Of a DNA stretch of 64,000 nucleotides, positions 8,018 to 16,136 are shown one piece after another; position 1 is the stretch's first letter, and each line of letters starts with the position of its first letter. The notes below the pieces were generated by a model, which was given only the letters and a program-made list of their open reading frames with translations, made no database searches and had not been told where the DNA came from. The stretch lies in the NCBI GenBank assembly GCA_035606945.1, contig DATNDR010000005.1:186001-250000 (forward strand), in the 5' to 3' direction. The translations under genes were made by a program, and so were the position numbers. This DNA is from GCA-003244245 sp035606945. GTDB lineage: Bacteria > Actinomycetota > Actinomycetes > Mycobacteriales > Pseudonocardiaceae.

Positions 8018-8989
8018 CTAGGGGTGGAGACCAAACCTGGCGGTAGGTTGATCTGCCCGCTGTGGCCGGCCGGTCCGACCGTCCTGCTCCTGCTGCAGCG
8101 GTACCGTCGGGTCGGCTGGCGGCGCCGCCTCCGGCAGCGGTGATAGTGCGTCGCCTGACGGCTCAGCCGCCTCGACTGGCTGGACTTGCTCAACGTGTTC
8201 GGCCTGCTCATCCTGCTCGGCCGGGGTTGGCTGATCGACCACGCCGAGCGCCTCAGCCAGCAGGCGTTGCACCACGGACAGTTGACCGGTGACCTCGGAC
8301 CTCAGTGCCTTGGCGGCGGTGACCTGCCGCTTGACCTTGACCACCCGGTTGCTCAGCCGCTCACCCGCGATCAGCATCAGCGCATGCAGCGCGGCGATGC
8401 TGCGGGTCTGATAATCGCTGACCCAGTCCTGCATCTCGGCCTGGCGCCGCGCGATGTCCTGCTCGGACTGCTGCTCGGCCCGGTGCCGGCGGCCTGCGGA
8501 TTCTGCGTCGTCAGCGCGACGCCGGCTGGTGGACTCAGCCTCCAGACGCTCACACAGTTGCCTGGTCTCGGCTAGCTGCCGATCAGTCTCGGCGCGGGCG
8601 TGGTCACGCAGCGAGCTGGCTTCCCGCTCCGCGTCGGCCCGCAGCTCGGCGGCCTCGTCCTCGGCCATCTGCAGCATTCGCTGGATCCGCGCGGTCGCGG
8701 CGGCCAGCGGGGACCGCTGCAGGCGGTCGACCTCGGTGGCCGCTTCCTCTGCATCACGACGCAGGCCATCAGCCTGCCTGGTCACCTCGGCCGCCTCACG
8801 ACGAAGTCGTTCGAGATTTTCGTTGAGGTCGGCGGCCCGCTGCAGTGCCGCATCCCGTTCAGATCCGAGGATGGCGACGCGGGCTTTGAGTGCGTTGACG
8901 TGGTCGATGACCTGCTGGCGGTCGAACCCCCGCAACACGATCTCGAACGGCGGCGGTAAGGGAACAACCTCATCGCGGGATCCGTGCAT
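8018..8989 (-). CDS. DivIVA-like coiled-coil cell division/polarity protein
   Basis: A 323-residue, largely coiled-coil protein. The N-terminus PPFEIVLRGFDRQQVIDHVNAL matches the DivIVA membrane-binding domain consensus, followed by heptad-rich Glu/Arg/Ala sequence over about residues 35-230 and a low-complexity acidic/Pro tail. DivIVA proteins mark negatively curved membrane and recruit growth or division proteins at poles and septa. It sits between glnD and ffh; mycobacteria also have a coiled-coil gene of this kind in the same place. The ATG start at 8989 has no obvious ribosome binding site. Not the main DivIVA/Wag31, which is normally beside the division cluster. Confidence 0.75.
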   Translation of the reverse strand: MHGSRDEVVPLPPPFEIVLRGFDRQQVIDHVNALKARVAILGSERDAALQRAADLNENLERLRREAAEVTRQADGLRRDAEEAATEVDRLQRSPLAAATARIQRMLQMAEDEAAELRADAEREASSLRDHARAETDRQLAETRQLCERLEAESTSRRRADDAESAGRRHRAEQQSEQDIARRQAEMQDWVSDYQTRSIAALHALMLIAGERLSNRVVKVKRQVTAAKALRSEVTGQLSVVQRLLAEALGVVDQPTPAEQDEQAEHVEQVQPVEAAEPSGDALSPLPEAAPPADPTVPLQQEQDGRTGRPQRADQPTARFGLHP

Positions 8990-9013
8990 GTGGCTGGATG
9001 GTAGCCCCGGTGC

Positions 9014-11464
9014 TCACCGGGCCGCGCTGAGCACCGCCCGCTCGACTCGGTCGCGGACCTCGGGCGGCAGCGCAACTCGACCATCGGAGACGCTGTGACC
9101 TGGGCGGACACCGTCAGCGGCAGGGACATTAAGGCAGAATGAGTCCACCACCGAAGTGCCCAGCGTCGCGACCCGAGCCCACCGGACGATGACGGCGTTG
9201 CTCTCCAACGCCGCGGCAACCCGATACAACAACCCGATCCGGTCGGTGGTGCGCAGTTCGAGGATCACCGCCCCGGTGGCCTCGTCGTCGACCCACAACA
9301 CTTTGCTGGCGGTGCCGGCCACCTCGGTTGCGGATGTGAAGCCCTCGCCGTAGTCGCGTTCTTTGGCCGCCAGCGCGTCCGCTAGTAGCAGCGAACCGTC
9401 CAATGCCCGCATCAGGTCCTGGCGAAGCAGCGCGACGTCAGGCAGCCGACCGAAGCGCGGCGAGACGGTGAAGCTCTCCACCGCCGCGGTGCCTTCGGCA
9501 ATCTCGACGATGCGGATATCGGCGGAGTGCACCTGCAGCGAATGCAACGCCAGCACCCCGGCAGCCAACGCGAGTACGCCCGGCCGGCCAGGGGTGATGA
9601 CCATGATGGATGTGGCCCGCCGCCCGACCGCAGTGTCTGCCGCCACGTGCACGGCGCCACCTTGGATGCACCGCTGCACCAGTGCACGGTCCTGCTCGTT
9701 CAGTGGCTCCAGAACCGACAAGGGACGTCCAGCCAGCACCGCGCGGCAGCGCTCGGCGAGGTCGGAGATGAGCGCAGCACGCCATTCGGTCCACACGCCT
9801 GGGCCGGTGGCCAGACTGTCGGCCTCCGCCAACGCCACCAGCAGTTCCAGCAGGATGGGATCCCGGTCGAGGGTGTCGATCACCCGCTGCGCAGTGGCGG
9901 GGTCCTGAAGATCCCGGCGGGTCGCGGTATGGGGTAACAACAGGTGGTGGCGGACCATCGCGCGCAGCGTCGCGACGTCGGAGGGCCACAACCCGAGCCG
10001 GTGCCCGATCTGCTCGGCGAGCGCGGCGCCGACCTCCGAGTGGTCGCCGCCGCGGCCCTTACCCAGGTCGTGCAGCAGCGCGCCGAGCAGCAGCAGGTCA
10101 GGGCGGCTCACCGTCGTGGTCAGCCGGGCGGCCTGGGCGGCCGCCTCCACGAGATGCCGATCCACCGTCCACACGTGCGCTCGATCCCTCGGCGGCAGAT
10201 CCCGCACCGCACCCCATTCCGGGAACAGCCGGCCCCACAACCCGGTGCGATCCATGGACTCGATGACGTCCACCGCCGGCGGACCAGCACCCAGCAGCGA
10301 TAACAACTCCTCCAAGGCAGCCCGCGGCCACGGTTGGCGCAGTTCGGGAGCTGTGTCAGCGAGGGTGCTCAGCGTGCCGGTGGCCACCGGCATTCCGGTT
10401 CGTGCCGCCGTCGCCGCAACCCGCAGTACCAGCGCGGGATCCCGGGCGGGATTGGCATCGCGGGCCAGCGCCACCTGACCGCCATGCTCGACCACGCCCT
10501 CGTCCAGGGGACGGCGCTGCGGTGTCCGCCCGAGGCTGCGCAGCCCGGTCAGCCGGGCCCGCCCCCGGGGAGGCAGTGCGGCGCGTGCGGCGCGCAGCCC
10601 TACATCCACCGCATAGACCACGGTGCGCGCCGCCCCGGACAGGCGCCTGGCCAAGTCGAACCGGTCACCGAGGCCGAGCGCCGCGGCCACCTCGTCAGCC
10701 TCCTGGGCGCGCAGCACGTCACGTCCCCGCCTGGCGAGCCGGTGCGCCTCGGTACGCACATCCAGCAGCAGTTCGCGCGCGTCGCGCACGTCCGGACCGG
10801 CTCGATCCACGAGCTGGGCTGCGGACAGCGCATCGAGCAACTGCACGTCGCGCAACCCGCCGTGGCCGTTTTTGAGGTCCGGCTCCACCCGGTGGGCGAT
10901 GTCACCACTGTGGTGCCACCGCTGCTGCGCCGACTCGGTGAGCTCGTCGAGCCGACCACGAATGCCGCTGCGCCACGCGCGCCGCACCGCGCCGGCCATC
11001 GCGGTGAACAGTTCCTCGTCGCCGGCGATCAGCCGGGCGTCGAGCAACCCGAGCGCGGCGCGCAAGTCGGTGGTTGCCACCTGCATGGCCTGACCGACGG
11101 TGCGCACGCTGTGGTCGAGTTCGAGGCGGGCATCCCATAACGGGTACCACAGCGAGTCCGCGAGCTGGGCAACGTCGCCCTTGCCATCATGTAGCAGTAC
11201 CAGGTCCAGGTCGGAGTAGGGCACCAGCTCCCGGCGTCCCAGGGCTCCGACGGCGACCAGCGCGCTACCGCAGCCGATGCCCACTGCGGCGCACCGGGAG
11301 CTCAGCCACAGCTCGTAGAGGTCCGCCAACGCCGCCCGAAGCGCCGGGGCCGTCAGCTGGCGCTGCCGAGGCGTCCCGCCGAGCAGTGCAGCCCGGGCTC
11401 TGACGAGGTCGTCCGCGGAGGCATCTGGGCCGCCGCCGCGCGGCAAGGCACCAGAGCGCGCCAT
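9014..11464 (-). CDS. glnD: Bifunctional [protein-PII] uridylyltransferase / removing enzyme GlnD
   Basis: GlnD senses glutamine and modifies PII (GlnB); in actinobacteria the modification of the PII Tyr can be adenylylation rather than uridylylation. Of 816 residues, the nucleotidyltransferase domain shows GALGRRELVPYSDLDLVLLH (the Gx-S-DxD motif), the HD hydrolase domain shows LLGALLHDLGKGRGGDHSE, and two C-terminal ACT domains follow (GRPGVLALAAGVLALH and DRIGLLYRVAAAL). Start: the ATG at 11464 has GGAGG seven bases upstream, better than the ATG at 11479. It is downstream of amtB-glnB but separated by 235 bases containing two hairpins, so it may also have its own promoter. Confidence 0.96.
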   Translation of the reverse strand: MARSGALPRGGGPDASADDLVRARAALLGGTPRQRQLTAPALRAALADLYELWLSSRCAAVGIGCGSALVAVGALGRRELVPYSDLDLVLLHDGKGDVAQLADSLWYPLWDARLELDHSVRTVGQAMQVATTDLRAALGLLDARLIAGDEELFTAMAGAVRRAWRSGIRGRLDELTESAQQRWHHSGDIAHRVEPDLKNGHGGLRDVQLLDALSAAQLVDRAGPDVRDARELLLDVRTEAHRLARRGRDVLRAQEADEVAAALGLGDRFDLARRLSGAARTVVYAVDVGLRAARAALPPRGRARLTGLRSLGRTPQRRPLDEGVVEHGGQVALARDANPARDPALVLRVAATAARTGMPVATGTLSTLADTAPELRQPWPRAALEELLSLLGAGPPAVDVIESMDRTGLWGRLFPEWGAVRDLPPRDRAHVWTVDRHLVEAAAQAARLTTTVSRPDLLLLGALLHDLGKGRGGDHSEVGAALAEQIGHRLGLWPSDVATLRAMVRHHLLLPHTATRRDLQDPATAQRVIDTLDRDPILLELLVALAEADSLATGPGVWTEWRAALISDLAERCRAVLAGRPLSVLEPLNEQDRALVQRCIQGGAVHVAADTAVGRRATSIMVITPGRPGVLALAAGVLALHSLQVHSADIRIVEIAEGTAAVESFTVSPRFGRLPDVALLRQDLMRALDGSLLLADALAAKERDYGEGFTSATEVAGTASKVLWVDDEATGAVILELRTTDRIGLLYRVAAALESNAVIVRWARVATLGTSVVDSFCLNVPAADGVRPGHSVSDGRVALPPEVRDRVERAVLSAAR

Positions 11465-11569
11465 CGCCGCCCCTCCCATCTAGCCGCAAGCACCGCCACC
11501 GCCCGGCGCGATGGTGCGGCAAACCTGTGCCCTCGACCTCGATACTGAGGTTTCGCGCCCTGTGTTGCA

Positions 11570-11596
11570 GCCGCTGAACCGTGGTGTTTCAGCGGC
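11570..11596. terminator. Hairpin in glnB-glnD gap
   Basis: Exact 9-bp arms GCCGCTGAA (11570-11578) and TTCAGCGGC (11588-11596) with a 9-base loop. It lies between the stronger hairpin next to glnB and the glnD start. It could act as a second terminator or as leader structure for glnD. Confidence 0.45.
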
Positions 11597-11648
11597 GTGA
11601 ACTGGACTGCTGAGCGTTACGGCGAGGTTTCCTCGACGTGAAAGTGCT

Positions 11649-11683
11649 TGGTGGGCACCGGCCAAGCGCACCGGTGCCCACCA
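11649..11683. terminator. Perfect 13-bp hairpin after glnB
   Basis: Arms TGGTGGGCACCGG (11649-11661) and CCGGTGCCCACCA (11671-11683) are exact reverse complements around a 9-base loop, starting 17 bases beyond the glnB stop on the minus strand. Position and stability fit an intrinsic terminator or attenuator for the amtB-glnB transcript, uncoupling glnD. Confidence 0.75.
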
Positions 11684-11699
11684 GGTATTGGCGTCGCGC

Positions 11700-12038
11700 C
11701 TATAGCGCGTCCAGCCCCCGCTCCCCGGTTCGCACCCGGATCACGGTATCCACCGAGGTGACCCAGACCTTCCCGTCCCCGATCTTCCCGGTCCGGGCGG
11801 CCTCGACCACCGCGTCGATGGTCTTGTCCACCTGCGCTTCGTCCACCACCACCTCAACCCGGACCTTGGGTACGAAGTCCACCGAGTACTCCGCCCCCCG
11901 GTAGATCTCGGTGTGGCCCTTCTGGCGGCCGAAGCCCTGCACCTCACTGACCGTCATACCGAGCACCCCGATGCGCTCCAGGGCACTTTTGACGTCCTCC
12001 AGCGTGAACGGCTTGACGATCGCAGTCACCAGCTTCAT
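11700..12038 (-). CDS. glnB: Nitrogen regulatory protein PII (GlnB/GlnK)
   Basis: A 112-residue trimeric PII signalling protein that reports 2-oxoglutarate, ATP/ADP and (through GlnD) glutamine status, and blocks AmtB when nitrogen is plentiful. The start MKLVTAIVKPF is canonical. The T-loop reads KGHTEIYRGAEYSVDFVPK, with the conserved Tyr51 that GlnD modifies. The B-loop KIGDGKVWV and C-terminal RTGERG are intact. It follows amtB by six bases, so the two are cotranscribed; coupling amtB to PII is typical of the GlnK type. Confidence 0.97.
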   Translation of the reverse strand: MKLVTAIVKPFTLEDVKSALERIGVLGMTVSEVQGFGRQKGHTEIYRGAEYSVDFVPKVRVEVVVDEAQVDKTIDAVVEAARTGKIGDGKVWVTSVDTVIRVRTGERGLDAL

Positions 12039-12044
12039 CGCCAC

Positions 12045-13418
12045 TCACCCTTCCTGACCGGCCGAGGCCGGGACCTTGCCGGTAGGCAGCGGTTGAGAGC
12101 GCTGGCTGTTCGACAAACCGCTGCCGGTGAAGATCGCGCTGAGCTCGTAACCGGCCTCAGCGTGTTCGACCTCGTCGATACCGGTCTGCTCGGCCTCACG
12201 ATCCAACCGCAGGCCGATGGTGTACTTCAGCACCAGCGCGATGATCAAAGCACCGACGAACGAGTAGATCATCACGGCGAATGCCGCCACGGCTTGACGC
12301 ACCAACTGGCCGGCGCCCCCGCCGTAGAACAGGCCGTCGACGCCGGCGGGTGCCGACGCAGTGGCCAGGAAGCCGACCAGCAGCGTGCCCGCCAGACCGC
12401 CGATGAGGTGCACGCCGACCACGTCGAGCGAGTCGTCGAAGCCGAACCGGAACTTGATGCTGACGGCGAGCGCGCACACCGCACCGGCGATCGCGCCGAC
12501 CGCGATGGCTCCGAGGGGCGAGACCGACGAACACGACGGGGTAATGGCGACCAGGCCGGCAACGACGCCTGATGCGGCGCCGAGGCTGGTGGGCCGGCCG
12601 TCCCGGATCCGCTCCACCAGCAGCCAGCCCAACATCGCGGCACACGTCGCGACCGTAGTGTTGATGAAGGTGATGCCTGCGACGCCGTTTGCGGCAGTGG
12701 CTGATCCGGCGTTGAAGCCGAACCACCCGAACCACAGCAGGCCGGCACCGAGCATCACCAGTGGCAGGTTGTGTGGCCGCATCGCCTCACGTGGCCAGCC
12801 GCGGCGCCTGCCGAGCACCAAGCACAGTGCCAGACCGGCGGCACCTGCGTTGATGTGCACCGCTGTGCCGCCGGCGAAGTCGATCGCCTTGAGGCGGTTG
12901 GCGATCCAGCCGCCGACCGGGGCGCTGACGCCGTCAAAGGCGAACACCCAGTGCGCAACCGGGAAGTACACCACGGTGGCCCAGAGCGCAGCGAATGCCA
13001 GCCACGGGCCGAACCGCAACCGGTCGGCCACGGCCCCCGACACCAGAGCGACCGTGATGATCGCGAACATCGCCTGGAACGCCACGAACACTGTCGCCGG
13101 GAGAGTCCCTACCAGTGGGATGTCGGCCTTGGCACCCCCACTGGCGACGTAGGTCCCGCCGAACAGTCCGTGCAGCCCCCAGTGCTCGAACGGGTTGCCG
13201 ATCAGCCCGCGACCGGCGTCGTTGCCGAATGCCTCCGAGTAGCCGTAGAGCACCCAGAGGACGCCCACGACTCCCATCGCGGACATGCTCATCATTATCA
13301 TGTTCAGGACGCCCTTCGAGCGGACCATGCCGCCGTAGAAGAACGCCAGGCCCGGAGTCATCAGCAGCACCAGGGCCGAGCTGGCGAGCATCCAGGCAGT
13401 GTCACCAGTGTCTGGCAC
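12045..13418 (-). CDS. amtB: Ammonium transporter AmtB
   Basis: An Amt/MEP/Rh ammonium channel of 457 residues with about 11 transmembrane helices. Recognisable parts are LMTPGLAFFYGGMVRSK near the N-terminus, the periplasmic/pore region FGGTYV, AGGTAVHINAGAAGLAL, and LLWFGWFGFNAGSA with the conserved His/Asp/Trp pore residues. GTG at 13418 is preceded by GAGGAG seven bases upstream; the frame open to 13505 has no family similarity. The gene leads the amtB-glnB transcript and has a candidate GlnR box about 90 bases upstream, consistent with induction under nitrogen limitation. Confidence 0.96.
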   Translation of the reverse strand: MPDTGDTAWMLASSALVLLMTPGLAFFYGGMVRSKGVLNMIMMSMSAMGVVGVLWVLYGYSEAFGNDAGRGLIGNPFEHWGLHGLFGGTYVASGGAKADIPLVGTLPATVFVAFQAMFAIITVALVSGAVADRLRFGPWLAFAALWATVVYFPVAHWVFAFDGVSAPVGGWIANRLKAIDFAGGTAVHINAGAAGLALCLVLGRRRGWPREAMRPHNLPLVMLGAGLLWFGWFGFNAGSATAANGVAGITFINTTVATCAAMLGWLLVERIRDGRPTSLGAASGVVAGLVAITPSCSSVSPLGAIAVGAIAGAVCALAVSIKFRFGFDDSLDVVGVHLIGGLAGTLLVGFLATASAPAGVDGLFYGGGAGQLVRQAVAAFAVMIYSFVGALIIALVLKYTIGLRLDREAEQTGIDEVEHAEAGYELSAIFTGSGLSNSQRSQPLPTGKVPASAGQEG

Positions 13419-13510
13419 GGGCTCACTCCTCTGTGTCGAACACGGCACCACGATCGGGTGGTGCGTGTGAAAAGGGTGAGCAGTGGGTGTTTCGCCCGGG
13501 GGCACTCCGC

Positions 13511-13547
13511 GTTTCAGACACGTTAACTGTGGTGGTGCTGCTGTTAC
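13511..13547 (-). promoter_or_regulatory. Candidate GlnR box upstream of amtB
   Basis: On the minus strand, GTAAC (13543-13547) is followed 21 bases later by TTAAC, six spacer bases and GAAAC (13511-13526). This matches the actinobacterial GlnR operator pattern GTnAC-n6-GaAAC repeated with about one-turn-plus spacing. Its position 93 bases upstream of the amtB start and the nitrogen function of the downstream genes support the call. The second half-site of the first copy (ACCAC) is weak. Confidence 0.65.
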
Positions 13548-13604
13548 ATCCAGGTTGCGATAGGAGTGATGTACGCCCGGAGTAGCCGCGCATCGCTGGA
13601 GGAG

Positions 13605-15491
13605 TCAGCCCAACAGCGCGTCTACGAATGCGGCGGGCTCGAACGGCGCAAGATCGTCGACGCCTTCGCCGAGGCCCACCAACTTGACCGGAACCCCGAG
13701 CTCGCGCTGCACGTGAAAGACGATGCCGCCCTTGGCAGTGCCGTCCAGTTTGGTGAGCACGATTCCGGTGACATCGACGACCTCGCGGAACACCCGCGCC
13801 TGAATCATGCCGTTCTGGCCGGTGGTGGCGTCCAGTACGAGCAGCACCTCATCGACCTCAGTCTGCTTGGAGACCACCCGCTTGACCTTGCCGAGCTCAT
13901 CCATCAGACCCGTCTTGGTATGCAACCGGCCGGCGGTGTCGATCAGGACTGTGTCCACGCCGTTGGCGCTGCCCCGCTTGACCGCTTCGAATGCCACGCT
14001 GGCCGGGTCGGCACCCTCAGCGCCGCGCACGACTTCCGCGCCGGCCCGCTGGCCCCAGGTGGCCAGCTGGTCGACAGCCGCGGCCCGGAAGGTGTCGGCC
14101 GCACCGAGCAACACCCGGCGGCCGTTGGCAACCAAGACCCGGGCCAGCTTTCCGGTCGTGGTCGTCTTGCCGGTGCCGTTCACCCCGGCGATCAGCACCA
14201 CACCGGGAGTCTTCGTGCCGTTGTCACTGTGCGGTAGTGCCCGCACCGACCGGTCCAGTTCCGGACGCAACGCCTCGATCAGCACATCACGCAGCGCAGC
14301 GCGGGCCTGCTCAGTGGTACGCACGCCGCGCGCCGCAAGCTCTTCGCGTAGCCGGTCGACGATCTCGGTGGTGGTAGCCGCGCCCAGATCGGCAAGCAGC
14401 AGCGTGTCCTCCACGTCGGTCCATGAATCCTCGTCCAGATCGCCCGCGCCGAGCAGGCCCAGCAGGCTCTGCCCGAACGCCGTGCGGGACCGGGCCAGCC
14501 GACCCCGCAGCCGGACCAACCGACCAGCAGGCGCGTCGATCGGCTCGACCAGCTCGCCTGGTGGCGCTTCGGGAGCAGGTGGTGCCGTGACGGCCGGTTC
14601 CGGCAGCTCGGGCCTAACCGGCGCCGTTTCGGTGGGCGCGGGCTGAGCCGGCGCCGGAGGAGCCGCACTCGGCGGCCGGGCCAGGTTTGCTGGCGGCGTC
14701 GGCCTCGGCCCGGTCGATTTCGACCTACGTTTCTTCGACGGCGCGGCGGGCCGCTTGGGTGGAGCAACTGGCGGCTTCGGTGGGGCAGCCGGGGGCTCGG
14801 GGGGAGCAGCCGCCGGCTGCGCAGGCGCAGGCGGCTTGGGCGGAGCAGCCGGGGGCTCGGGCGGAGCTGCGGGCGACTTGGGCGGCGCGGGCGCAGCAGC
14901 CTCCGGGCGCGCAGGCGCAGGGGCAGGCGCCTTGGGCGGAGCAGCCGGGGGCTGGGCAGCCGGCGGCTCAGGCGGAGCTGCGGGCGACTTGGGCGGCGCG
15001 GACGCAGCAGCCTCCGGGCGCGCAGGCGCAGGCGCAGGCGGCTTGGGCGGAGCAGCGGAGGGCTCAGGCGGGGTAGCCGGCGGCTTGGGCGGGGCCGGCG
15101 CAGGCGCCTCTGGGCGCGCAGGCGCAGGTCTCTTAGGCGCGACAGGCGGACGCTTCGGCGGGGCCGGCGCAGACGACTCTGGCCGCACCGGCGCAGGCCC
15201 CTTGGACGGGGGCTTAGCCGGAGCAGCCGACGGCGTGGGCGGCGCAGGCGCAGACACCTGTGGCGGGGGTGACGCCTGCGGCGGTGCTGGTGGTGGTCCC
15301 CCTCCACCGGAGGAGAAGCTGATGGAGCCGCCCGCTTGGTAACGCTTAGGTGCTGGCGGCGGCGCCTCCACCTGCTGGTCGGGCTTCTCGACGATGCTGA
15401 TCCGCCGGCGGCGAGCTAGCAACAGGCCCACGGCCAGCGCGACCAGCAACGCCACAGCGATGGCGATGGAGATCCAGACCGCGCTCGACAC
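13605..15491 (-). CDS. ftsY: SRP receptor FtsY with long Pro/Ala-rich linker
   Basis: The membrane receptor GTPase for the SRP, 628 residues. Residues about 5-26 are a transmembrane anchor (AIAVALLVALAVGLLLA), followed by about 280 residues of Pro/Ala/Lys/Glu low-complexity sequence. The NG domain fills the C-terminal 300 residues: GVNGTGKTTTTG at about 436-447 (P-loop), DTFRAAAVDQL, DTAGR at about 518-522 and TKLDGTAKGG at about 580. The linker contains an internal 37-residue direct repeat and is much longer than in most FtsY proteins. In other actinobacteria smc lies directly upstream; here a 2.9-kb insertion intervenes. Confidence 0.96.
   Translation of the reverse strand: MSSAVWISIAIAVALLVALAVGLLLARRRRISIVEKPDQQVEAPPPAPKRYQAGGSISFSSGGGGPPPAPPQASPPPQVSAPAPPTPSAAPAKPPSKGPAPVRPESSAPAPPKRPPVAPKRPAPARPEAPAPAPPKPPATPPEPSAAPPKPPAPAPARPEAAASAPPKSPAAPPEPPAAQPPAAPPKAPAPAPARPEAAAPAPPKSPAAPPEPPAAPPKPPAPAQPAAAPPEPPAAPPKPPVAPPKRPAAPSKKRRSKSTGPRPTPPANLARPPSAAPPAPAQPAPTETAPVRPELPEPAVTAPPAPEAPPGELVEPIDAPAGRLVRLRGRLARSRTAFGQSLLGLLGAGDLDEDSWTDVEDTLLLADLGAATTTEIVDRLREELAARGVRTTEQARAALRDVLIEALRPELDRSVRALPHSDNGTKTPGVVLIAGVNGTGKTTTTGKLARVLVANGRRVLLGAADTFRAAAVDQLATWGQRAGAEVVRGAEGADPASVAFEAVKRGSANGVDTVLIDTAGRLHTKTGLMDELGKVKRVVSKQTEVDEVLLVLDATTGQNGMIQARVFREVVDVTGIVLTKLDGTAKGGIVFHVQRELGVPVKLVGLGEGVDDLAPFEPAAFVDALLG
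14861..15080. repeat. 111-bp direct repeat inside ftsY linker
   Basis: Two nearly identical tandem copies, beginning at 14861 and at 14972 (both start GCGGAGCTGCGGGCGACTTG), encode a 37-residue Pro/Ala-rich unit. The unit length is a multiple of three, so copy-number change would keep the FtsY frame. Less regular related units flank them. Confidence 0.75.
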
Positions 15492-15533
15492 CAGACCATC
15501 CTGGCATCCGTACGCGTAAGTAAGCAGTAGTGG

Positions 15534-16022
15534 TCAACAACTAGCCCGCGCAAACCGGCCAGCTGAGACCTGACTGTGATATTTCGGACGCCGCCGTGGT
15601 GAGGATCCCGGTTCAGGCCCCGGCACCAGCCGCCGGGTGGGAGCACAAGGTTCGGCTAGCGGCTCCATGATCGGAGGTGGCTGCCTGAGATAGCTGTGGC
15701 CTAGCCGGCTCGTCCAACGAAAAGTACCCGGGTTGCGGTTGGTGGGTCTGCCAGCCGCACTCATGCTTCAGCCGATGATCATGTCGCGGTGACTCGCCGG
15801 GCCGACACCGCACAACCCAACCTCGACCATGGCAGCCATCAACCGGGTCCGGTCGTGATTGACCTGCCGAGATTGCGCCTTGAGCACCTCCACACAGTCA
15901 TAACCCGATAAGCCGGAAAGCTCCAGATCGGCGAGCGCGCGCGCCGACTCCGGACCTGGCGGAATATCTGCCAGGCCCTCGACCCTGACAGTCTGAGGAA
16001 GATCAGCGGCGTTACAGCGATA
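15534..16022 (-). pseudogene. Decayed DUF222/HNH endonuclease-family gene with internal deletion
   Basis: On the minus strand, 15989 downward reads LADIPPGPESARALADLEL, then SGLSGYDCVEVLKAQSRQV and MAAMVEVGLCGVG, which matches the N-terminus of DUF222 (13E12-type) proteins. After about 75 residues it meets TGA at 15768-15770. Overlapping that stop, another frame reads KHECGWQTHQPQPGYF and, after one extra T in a TTTT run, RWTSRLGHSYLRQPPPI, then MEPLAEP, which matches the C-terminal end of the same family. The several hundred residues between, including the HNH motif, are gone. There is no start codon at the 5' end. So it is a remnant: deletion of the middle, a frameshift in the tail and loss of the start. 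Confidence 0.75.
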
Positions 16023-16136
16023 TCAGCAGATCGGTAAATAATGTCGACACGACGACAGCGGCCAACGCCCATAGCTGTTGCACGTGCCGGTGTCGGCGGA
16101 CACGAAGGCCGCTGACTGAGTAATCGATCAGCTCCG

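Noticed and set aside
14861..15080. Possible CRISPR-like or VNTR array
   Set aside because: Units are long, in-frame and coding within ftsY, with no unique spacers; treated as a protein repeat.
14755..15342. Gly/Ala-rich plus-strand frame opposite the ftsY linker
   Set aside because: Pure antisense of the Pro/Ala repeats.
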